From positions 1 to 12,738 of the forward strand of contig CBEVZC010000089.1 in assembly GCA_965554225.1 (NCBI GenBank): DNA of 12,738 bases, given 5' to 3'. This document shows, piece by piece, positions 1-4,881 of the stretch. The stretch's first letter is position 1. Each line of letters begins with the position of its first letter. Made by a program: the position numbers and the translations under genes. Below the pieces are notes generated by a model. It was not told the origin of the DNA. It made no database searches and worked only from the letters and a program-made list of their open reading frames with translations. This stretch comes from BMS3ABIN04 sp965554225 (GTDB lineage: Bacteria > Bacteroidota > Ignavibacteria > Ignavibacteriales > Melioribacteraceae).

Positions 1-64
1 CAGCATACCAATCCGGAAATATTAGTTTTTGAATCATTTTTAATGTTTCTTCAATTATATTCAT
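1..64 (-). CDS. Start of an unidentified protein, truncated by the left edge
   Basis: Reading leftward from the ATG at 64-62, 21 codons stay open to the window edge, giving a peptide that begins MNIIEETLKMIQK and ends FPDWYA. An AGGTAA motif lies about 8 bases upstream of the ATG and could serve as a weak ribosome binding site. The short peptide looks amphipathic, with no signal sequence. It is too short to assign to a family. The coding call rests only on the start, the open frame and plausible composition, so a chance reading frame is possible. Confidence 0.45.
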   Translation of the reverse strand, partial: MNIIEETLKMIQKLIFPDWYA

Positions 65-140
65 GTAATTATTACCTGTTGCTTTTCTGCTTTGTAAATT
101 ATTTTTACAGTTCTTTTTTATTTCTCTTAGTCATCTCTAT

Positions 141-178
141 GAGATACCGGTATTCTCCTACGTCGAAACCGGTATGAC
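141..178. repeat. REP-like palindrome, copy 1
   Basis: The element begins GAGAT and ends ATGAC. Its arms ATACCGGT (144-151) and ACCGGTAT (168-175) are exact reverse complements around a 16-base loop. Compared with the copy at 241-276, the third arm base and its partner have both changed (A/T against T/A), so pairing is kept. Confidence 0.7.
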
Positions 179-205
179 AAATACTCTCTTTTCTTATAAT
201 TGTAC

Positions 206-233
206 TGTCATGGCGGACATGGTCCGGCATCTC
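206..233. repeat. REP-like palindrome, copy 2 (inverted orientation)
   Basis: Begins TGTCATG and ends GCATCTC, so it lies in the opposite orientation to copies 1 and 3. The arms ATGGCGGAC (210-218) and GTCCGGCAT (222-230) pair at eight of nine positions around a 3-base loop. Confidence 0.6.
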
Positions 234-240
234 CAATTCT

Positions 241-276
241 GAGATTCCGGTCTGACTGCGTCAACCGGAATGACAG
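241..276. repeat. REP-like palindrome, copy 3
   Basis: Begins GAGAT and ends ATGACA. The arms ATTCCGGT (244-251) and ACCGGAAT (264-271) are perfect reverse complements with a 12-base loop. It lies only 7 bases after copy 2, making a head-to-head REP pair of the kind often called a BIME. Confidence 0.7.
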
Positions 277-343
277 TCCAAATTTGTCATAGATTAATCC
301 TTTAAAGAACATTATTTCATTTATTTCTACAGCTCAACTTTAT

Positions 344-427
344 TTTGTAAAAGCCGAAGCCGCCTTACTAAAGCGGCGTTAGCAGATTCAACTTGAAATT
401 TAACTGAGCCATCTTCGGCGAAACAAA
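344..427. repeat. Compound inverted repeat with three-armed fold
   Basis: The outer arms TTTGT (344-348) plus GCCGAAG (353-359) match CTTCGGC (413-419) plus ACAAA (423-427). Inside lie a short GC-rich hairpin, GCCGC (359-363) with GCGGC (373-377), and a weaker pairing, GTTA (378-381) with TAAC (401-404). Together these can fold as a three-way junction. It sits just past the stop codon of the leftward lipoprotein gene, but no T-run follows it in that direction, so it is not a canonical intrinsic terminator. It could be a MITE-like repeat, an mRNA 3' structure or a small RNA; the sequence does not decide. Confidence 0.45.
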
Positions 428-473
428 TTTTGAGTTTAGTGACGCAGCTAACAGCATTCTGAAATATGATTAA

Positions 474-704
474 CTAATGGACCCAACCCCAACGTGAATT
501 AGGAAGATAAATATTACCTGACTTAGTAGTATCGGGAATCGGAGCGCTGTACCAGTTAGAGCCGGTTGCCTTTTGCGGTGCAAGTTTAATTGATTGGGTA
601 GTCTTTGCATTTTGATCAAAAGTTGGCTGTACTATTGAATTACTATCTTGGCAGCCGAAAGTAAATAATGCTGCAACTACTAGTGTGAAAAATAATTTCT
701 TCAT
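474..704 (-). CDS. Small predicted lipoprotein (76 residues)
   Basis: A tiny exported lipoprotein of unknown function. From ATG 704-702 it opens MKKLFFTLVVAALFTFGCQDS, with a basic start, a hydrophobic stretch (residues 4-16) and a lipobox ending at Cys18. The mature peptide of about 59 residues is polar and ends with a Trp/Tyr-containing tail (NSRWGWVH). This start is preferred over an in-frame ATG at 770 because AAGGAGA lies 6 bases upstream of it, the signal peptide then begins correctly, and the longer version would translate across a sigma-54 promoter at 754-769. The gene seems monocistronic: a cluster of repeats follows. After its TAG stop the same frame stays open for another 48 codons (473-330), which could be chance or a trace of a once longer protein. 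I recognise no family. Confidence 0.7.
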   Translation of the reverse strand: MKKLFFTLVVAALFTFGCQDSNSIVQPTFDQNAKTTQSIKLAPQKATGSNWYSAPIPDTTKSGNIYLPNSRWGWVH

Positions 705-710
705 TTTACT

Positions 711-717
711 TCTCCTT
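711..717 (-). promoter_or_regulatory. Strong ribosome binding site of the small lipoprotein
   Basis: On the minus strand AAGGAGA occupies 717-711, 6 bases before the ATG at 704. This is the best Shine-Dalgarno sequence in the window. It fixes the start at 704 rather than 770. Confidence 0.75.
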
Positions 718-753
718 TTGTTTTGTGATTTTGTGCTTTTTGTTGGTTGTTTA

Positions 754-769
754 TGCAATCTAAATGCCA
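754..769 (-). promoter_or_regulatory. Sigma-54 (-24/-12) promoter for the small lipoprotein
   Basis: The minus strand reads TGGCA (769-765), six bases, then TTGCA (758-754), giving the GG-N10-GC spacing required by RpoN and matching the consensus TGGCAC-N5-TTGCW at nearly every conserved position. Transcription would start near 743, leaving a leader of about 39 bases that contains the AAGGAGA site. The position in front of a well-marked start is strong support. The regulator encoded at 6756-8132 belongs to the class that activates such promoters, but linkage between the two is inference. Confidence 0.7.
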
Positions 770-826
770 AAAGGTTAAAGTGAGTTTATAAGACAAAAAC
801 GAGGTTGATTGTTTGTTGAGATGTAG

Positions 827-858
827 AAATTACTTATCGCAGATGGTAATTGTAATTT
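827..858. promoter_or_regulatory. Possible enhancer (activator-binding) inverted repeat
   Basis: AAATTAC (827-833) and GTAATTT (852-858) are exact reverse complements separated by 18 bases. A second half-site GTAAT (846-850) also pairs with ATTAC (829-833), leaving a 12-base gap. The centre lies about 100 bases upstream of the predicted sigma-54 start near 743, a normal distance for an upstream activator site. The sequence is AT-rich, so chance is a real alternative. Confidence 0.3.
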
Positions 859-914
859 TATTTTACACTAACTTTTGTTGTTTTTAATCTTGTTCTTACT
901 CTTCTTTCTTTTAT

Positions 915-967
915 GAGATTCCCCATAGGGGTAAACCGGCCTTCCGCTCCGCTACAGCCGGAATGAC
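915..967. repeat. REP-like palindrome, copy 4, enlarged
   Basis: Begins GAGATTCC and ends GGAATGAC, the same termini as copy 3. Outer arms ATTCC (918-922) and GGAAT (960-964) and inner arms CCGGC (936-940) and GCCGG (957-961) pair. A small hairpin, CCCC (921-924) with GGGG (928-931), sits in the left arm. It looks like a longer, rearranged member of the family. Confidence 0.55.
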
Positions 968-978
968 TGATCTTTAAT

Positions 979-1039
979 GTCATGCCGGTTTAATCCTTCA
1001 CAAAGTCCTTCACTTTTGTCATGCCGGTTCCGGCATCTC
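979..1039. repeat. REP-like half-copy followed by a near-perfect palindrome (copies 5 and 6)
   Basis: A half element, GTCATGCCGGTT, stands at 979-990. At 1018-1039 a complete inverted copy begins TGTCATG and ends GCATCTC, with arms ATGCCGG (1021-1027) and CCGGCAT (1030-1036) and a 2-base loop. Both share the GTCAT...ATCTC ends of the other copies. Confidence 0.6.
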
Positions 1040-1096
1040 TTAACTAAAATTGTTCAAGTTTTATTATCCGGATATATCTTAATCCGTGTATTTTAT

Positions 1097-1123
1097 GAGA
1101 TTCCGAGTTTAGCTTGGAATGAT
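1097..1123. repeat. Decayed REP-like palindrome, copy 7
   Basis: Begins GAGATTCCG and ends GGAATGAT. The arms ATTCCGAG (1100-1107) and CTTGGAAT (1113-1120) pair with one G-T wobble. It appears to be a diverged member of the family. Confidence 0.45.
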
Positions 1124-1216
1124 GGATTTATGTTCATGATTAGGAGATTGTATTCTAGTCTTGTTTTCAATAATTAAATCTTTATGAACTAAGCATTCTG
1201 CGAATAACATTATAAC

Positions 1217-1392
1217 CAGCTAACCTGTTAATCTGCAAACATGCTAACTTGCTAACCTGTTAACCTGCAAACCTGCTAACTTGTTAACCTGCTAACTTGC
1301 TAGCCTGCTAACTTGTTAACCTGGTAACTTGCAAACCTGCTAACTTGTTAACTTGGTAACTTGCAAACCTGCTAACTTGTTAACTTGCTAAT
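1217..1392. repeat. Array of 22 tandem 8-bp units, consensus YTGNWAAC
   Basis: The 176 bases divide exactly into 22 units of 8 bp with no insertion or deletion. Typical units are CTGCTAAC, TTGTTAAC, CTGCAAAC and TTGGTAAC. Bases 2-3 (TG) and 6-8 (AAC) are nearly fixed, while bases 1, 4 and 5 vary. A 32-bp higher-order period is visible: units 14-17 (1321-1352) and 18-21 (1353-1384) differ at only their first base, and units 6-9 (1257-1288) resemble them. Eight is not a multiple of three and no start precedes it, so it is not a coding repeat. No spacers exist, so it is not CRISPR. Function is unknown. Confidence 0.85.
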
Positions 1393-1475
1393 CTTAAAAA
1401 TTTGTATTAGTCTTATTTTATCTTGATTCAGAATTCTAAACTTTGATTTCATCCAATCATTTGTGTTTAACATCG

Positions 1476-1503
1476 TTGCGTCTGTTATGGATTTCTTTAT
1501 ATT
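1476..1503 (+). promoter_or_regulatory. Weak candidate promoter for the lipoprotein/peptidase pair
   Basis: TTGCGT (1476-1481) and TATATT (1498-1503) are separated by 16 bases and would start transcription near 1510, about 36 bases before the ATG at 1546. Each box departs from the general consensus, and primary promoters in the Bacteroidota differ from it, so this is only a suggestion. Confidence 0.2.
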
Positions 1504-1545
1504 TCAGTATGTAAAAAAATATTTTAATTTTATTGCGTAAAGGAA

Positions 1546-2070
1546 ATGAAGATAAACAAGTTGAAAACAACGGTCATGATTATGCTGTTTCTTACAGGCT
1601 TCGCCTTCCTGCAGAGTTGTGTTAAGTCGACCGAAAGCAAAAGAGTGGAAGTAAAGAAAGCAAGGATTAATAAAAAGATTGTTAAAACAGAAAGGTATGG
1701 TTTTATAAATAGCATTTCTAGAAAAGACGGCAATGTTATCGTCTCTCTTGATTTTATTGACTACAAGAAAATTAAAGATGTTGATCCCTCCTTAAAGCAA
1801 AGGCAGAAGATTGAACTTCCGAACGGGTACTGTTATGTAAATGACGAAGAGAAAACTGACAATTTTCCGATATCAGGCAAAGCGCTTGTTGTTATGCAGA
1901 CCATGGATTATGATAGTGATGGAAATTTTAAGTTTAACGAAACTATTCCTCTGGAAAGATTAACGGAATTTTATAGCAAGCCGGAATCACAGCGACTTAA
2001 ACATGAGCCGTTTAAGGTGGTTTTGGAAAATGATACAATTATTTCAATTAAAGAAATTTATATTCCTTAA
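1546..2070 (+). CDS. Predicted lipoprotein of unknown function (174 residues)
   Basis: An exported lipoprotein: lysine-rich start (MKINKLK), hydrophobic segment (residues 9-22) and lipobox LQSC with the acylated cysteine at 25. The next 25 residues are strongly basic (KKARINKKIVKTERYG), then comes a soluble region of mixed strand character with a DYDSDGN acidic turn near residue 125. I recognise no domain. The start follows AAAGGA with a spacing of only one base, unusually tight, but the alternative ATG at codon 11 would remove the basic n-region. It is followed 22 bp later by the T9SS peptidase-like gene on the same strand, so the two are probably co-transcribed. An envelope-anchored partner or protective protein for that peptidase is possible but is inference from position alone. 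Confidence 0.75.
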   Translation: MKINKLKTTVMIMLFLTGFAFLQSCVKSTESKRVEVKKARINKKIVKTERYGFINSISRKDGNVIVSLDFIDYKKIKDVDPSLKQRQKIELPNGYCYVNDEEKTDNFPISGKALVVMQTMDYDSDGNFKFNETIPLERLTEFYSKPESQRLKHEPFKVVLENDTIISIKEIYIP

Positions 2071-2092
2071 AAATTAATTATTCTAAATTTTT

Positions 2093-4852
2093 ATGAAAAA
2101 GTTTTTCCTTTTTATCGTACTTGTTTTTTCAACGGTTACTATCTTTTCGCAGCAGTCTTATAAATTAATCTTTGAAAAAAAATATGAGAACTTACCTTTC
2201 AAAATTGAGATCGATAATTCAAGGATTTATTCCGTTTCATCTTTTGATATTAATAAAGATACCGTTCTGTTTTCTTCCTTTACTAAATCCGGAATTTATA
2301 AATTTTATAAAGATAAAATTAGAGAAAGTAATCGAACAGCTAGAGCGGGAATTGATTTTATTGCGGGAGTAAAACCAAGCAAGTTGACTAAGTTGGCGAA
2401 GCTGAACAATAGAGCTGATTTGAAAGAGCAGCCGCTGCTGTATAGGAAAAATTTCTTAAATGGCAATTCTGTATTGTCTGACCAGAATGGAATTTTAACC
2501 GGAACAAATGGAGAGCAGGTAATAGTAAATGCAGAGAATAGAAATAAATTAAATATAAAATTTAATCTAACCGGATTTCCGAATGAGATTTCACTCCAAT
2601 TTAATAATAATTTGGCATGTGCCAACTTAATTGGGATTGATGCAAAAGGAGATTTATTTGTACTCATTGAAAAATATTTATCCGACATTCCTCTTCAGGT
2701 TAAAAGAGAAGTTTATACTTTATCCAAAAGGGGAAAGGTGCTTTCAAGACTTGAACTACCGGATATTAAATATTTATATACTTTAAAAGATTTACAGATT
2801 GACAAAGAGGGAAATCTCTATCATCTGCTTACTGATAAGAACAAACTGAAGATTATTAAATGGAGCGGGTTAACAAGTTATTCCGCTTCTGTAATTCATT
2901 ATCCCGAAGAGTATAGCAGGGAGCTTCATTTTAATGAAATTGTTCCGACAAATGAAGCCGGCGGAACAGCAACTGCGGGTATTGAAACAAAAGCAAGTAG
3001 AACCGCAGCTTTGAAAATAGCCGAGACTTACGTTTTGCACCAATACTTTTGCACTGCTGGTAATTTAGCTCCACAAGATAAAACAGCACCGGACGGCGAC
3101 GTAGTGAGAACACCCGATTGGCTTATAGTTGGTGAAAATGCAAGAATTCCATATAAATGGGGCGGGTTTAATACAATTACACAATTCGATAATGGTTTGC
3201 AGAACGGAAGATTTGCCGGCGATATAAATACAAATGGTGTTTCCTCTTATGCCGTTGGAGTTGATTGCTCAGGCTTTGTAAGCCGCTGCTGGCAGTTAAG
3301 TTATCACTCGTCAACAAGGAATATGCCGGATATAACAACGCAATATGCAAGTTGGGATAGCCTTAAACCGGGCGACGCAATTCACAAAATAGGACATGTG
3401 CGTTTATTTGTCGAGCGAAATATTAACGGTAGTTTAAGGGTTGTGGAATCAACGGGAAGAGGATGGGGAGTTTCTTATTGGACATACAACACTTCCGATT
3501 TAACGGCATATACTCCAAGATATTATAATAACATGGTTGAAAATTATAATGCAAACAGACCAGTACTTCAAAGTATTAAAGTATTGCCGGATAGTTTAAT
3601 AAAACTTAATTGGAGCTGCGATACGACCGGTATATTCGGTTTTAAAGTTTATACATCAGGCAACGGAAATAATTGGACCGTTGTTTTAGATGAGCAGAAT
3701 TGTAAAACTAATTCTTGCGAAATTGTAAATGCTCCTGGTACAAAGTTTTTCCGTGTCTCCAGCGTTAAAAATGAAAACTCAAATTTTGCAGAGAGTAATT
3801 GGTCCAATATTCTCGGGACGGGAAATTATTCTTCCACGAAAAAATGCTTGGTTGTTGATGGATTTAACCGGTCTGATAATAGCACTAGTTGGCGCGGACC
3901 CGGAAATCCGTTTGTATTAAAATACGGCAATGCTCTTGATAATCTTTCACTGAATTTTACAAGTATTAAAAATTCAGCTCTGTTGGATTCTACCGTTTTA
4001 TTAAACAATTATGATTATGTTATTTGGATGCTCGGTGATGAAAGTACAGTCGATGAAACCTTCAGTCATAAGGAGCAGGGAATTGTAAAACATTTTTTAG
4101 AGAGCGGCGGAAATTTATTTGTATCCGGCAGTGAGATTGGTTGGGACCTTGATCATAAAGGAGATACGCAGGACAAAGATTTTTATCATAATTACTTAAA
4201 GGCTTCATACTTTGCCGACGATGCTGCCTCAGGTTCTGTAAGCGGAATACAAAATACATCTATGGATGGCTGCAGTTTTCATATAGGACAAACTTACGAT
4301 GAAGATTACCCTGATGTAATTCAACCTGCACAAGGAAGTGATTTGTGTATGAAATACTCAAACGGTAAAGACGGCGGTGTTGAGTACGCCGGTAAGTTCG
4401 GTATTTCCAACGTAGAAGGAAGGATAATATATTTGGCATTCCCACTTGAGACAACTGCTAACGACGATGAGTTTAATAAGGTAATTCAGCATAGCATTGA
4501 TTTCTTTAACGGATCAATCACTTCGACCGAAAAAGGGAAAGTAATTGTTAAGCAATATAAACTTGAACAAAATTATCCAAACCCGTTTAATCCTACAACA
4601 ACAATAGCATATTCAATTCCGACCTCTCTCAATCCACCCTTTGCGAAAGGTGGGAATACAAGGGGGACCCTTGTTACACTTAAAGTTTATGATGTTTTAG
4701 GAAGGGAAATAGCAACATTGATTAACAAAAATCAAAACCCCGGAAGTTACCAAGTAAACTTTAATGCAAGCTCTCTTTCCAGTGGAATTTATTATTATAG
4801 ATTGAAGGTCGGGGAATTTACAATTACAAAAAAGATGGTATTGGCGAAATAG
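2093..4852 (+). CDS. T9SS-secreted multidomain protein with NlpC/P60-like cysteine peptidase domain
   Basis: A 919-residue exported protein. In order: signal peptide (1-19, cleavage near IFS-QQ); a strand-rich, propeller-like region (about 22-280) with a repeat-like DLQIDKEGNLY segment; an NlpC/P60-like domain with YKWGG (354-358), the nucleophile in VDCSGF (Cys392) and KIGHVRLF (His435), the third polar residue perhaps Glu452 or Ser453; a fibronectin-III-like domain (about 488-575); an alpha/beta domain starting CLVVDGFNR (about 584-805) resembling ThuA/amidotransferase-like folds, with no obvious catalytic nucleophile; and a T9SS type-A sorting domain (822-919) opening YKLEQNYPNPFNP. Such proteins are exported by Sec, then across the outer membrane by T9SS. 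The expected substrate is peptidoglycan or another gamma-glutamyl/amide bond, not proven here. No Shine-Dalgarno sequence precedes the ATG. The sorting domain carries an in-frame palindromic insertion (4628-4674). Confidence 0.85.
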   Translation: MKKFFLFIVLVFSTVTIFSQQSYKLIFEKKYENLPFKIEIDNSRIYSVSSFDINKDTVLFSSFTKSGIYKFYKDKIRESNRTARAGIDFIAGVKPSKLTKLAKLNNRADLKEQPLLYRKNFLNGNSVLSDQNGILTGTNGEQVIVNAENRNKLNIKFNLTGFPNEISLQFNNNLACANLIGIDAKGDLFVLIEKYLSDIPLQVKREVYTLSKRGKVLSRLELPDIKYLYTLKDLQIDKEGNLYHLLTDKNKLKIIKWSGLTSYSASVIHYPEEYSRELHFNEIVPTNEAGGTATAGIETKASRTAALKIAETYVLHQYFCTAGNLAPQDKTAPDGDVVRTPDWLIVGENARIPYKWGGFNTITQFDNGLQNGRFAGDINTNGVSSYAVGVDCSGFVSRCWQLSYHSSTRNMPDITTQYASWDSLKPGDAIHKIGHVRLFVERNINGSLRVVESTGRGWGVSYWTYNTSDLTAYTPRYYNNMVENYNANRPVLQSIKVLPDSLIKLNWSCDTTGIFGFKVYTSGNGNNWTVVLDEQNCKTNSCEIVNAPGTKFFRVSSVKNENSNFAESNWSNILGTGNYSSTKKCLVVDGFNRSDNSTSWRGPGNPFVLKYGNALDNLSLNFTSIKNSALLDSTVLLNNYDYVIWMLGDESTVDETFSHKEQGIVKHFLESGGNLFVSGSEIGWDLDHKGDTQDKDFYHNYLKASYFADDAASGSVSGIQNTSMDGCSFHIGQTYDEDYPDVIQPAQGSDLCMKYSNGKDGGVEYAGKFGISNVEGRIIYLAFPLETTANDDEFNKVIQHSIDFFNGSITSTEKGKVIVKQYKLEQNYPNPFNPTTTIAYSIPTSLNPPFAKGGNTRGTLVTLKVYDVLGREIATLINKNQNPGSYQVNFNASSLSSGIYYYRLKVGEFTITKKMVLAK
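4628..4674. repeat. Palindromic repeat inserted in frame in the T9SS sorting domain
   Basis: Two adjacent hairpins lie inside the gene: CCACC-C-TTT with AAAGGTGG (4634-4653, one bulged C, GCG loop) and ACAAGGG with CCCTTGT (4658-4674, 3-base loop). They encode about 14 residues, LNPPFAKGGNTRGT (846-859), that interrupt the usual continuity of this domain between YSIPTS and LVTLKVYDVLG. The peptide resembles the PPFxKGG sequences that result when small palindromic repeats enter coding frames in many bacteria. The domain remains open and full length on both sides. Confidence 0.65.
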
Positions 4853-4881
4853 ATAGGATTGAAAAATATTTTTTTACTTAG

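Larger units (their letters stand above)
65..473. other. Gene-free stretch holding REP-like palindromes and a large inverted repeat
   Basis: No convincing gene is seen on either strand in these 409 bases. The stretch contains three REP-like palindromes (141-178, 206-233, 241-276) and a compound inverted repeat (344-427). Positions 65-140 are AT-rich and would hold the promoter of the gene at the left edge, but no clear promoter was recognised. Confidence 0.7.
771..1545. other. Gene-free stretch with REP-like elements and an 8-bp tandem array
   Basis: No supported gene lies in these 775 bases. In order it holds a possible enhancer (827-858), REP-like palindromes (915-1123), an 8-bp array (1217-1392) and an AT-rich leader before the gene at 1546. 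The single open frame of 66 codons at 977-1177 runs through the palindromes and has no protein-like character. Confidence 0.7.

Noticed and set aside
344..427. tRNA-like cloverleaf
   Set aside because: Three arms can be drawn, but there is no acceptor stem with CCA end, no T-loop sequence and no proper anticodon arm.
705..770. Upstream in-frame ATG at 770 giving a 98-residue version of the small lipoprotein
   Set aside because: It would place 22 polar and basic residues before a normal lipoprotein signal, lacks a ribosome site, and overlaps the sigma-54 promoter.
977..1177. 66-codon open frame on the plus strand
   Set aside because: It is made largely of REP-like palindromes, has no ribosome site and no protein-like composition.
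1217..1392. CRISPR array
   Set aside because: Units are 8 bp and directly abutting, with no unique spacers and no cas genes.
2305..2688. 127-codon minus-strand open frame
   Set aside because: It lies wholly antisense to the N-terminal region of the 919-residue secreted protein and has no supporting start signal.
4853..4881. Bidirectional terminator in the convergent gap
   Set aside because: There is a 12-base self-complementary A/T run followed by Ts, but no loop and no G-C pairs, so it does not form a believable terminator hairpin.
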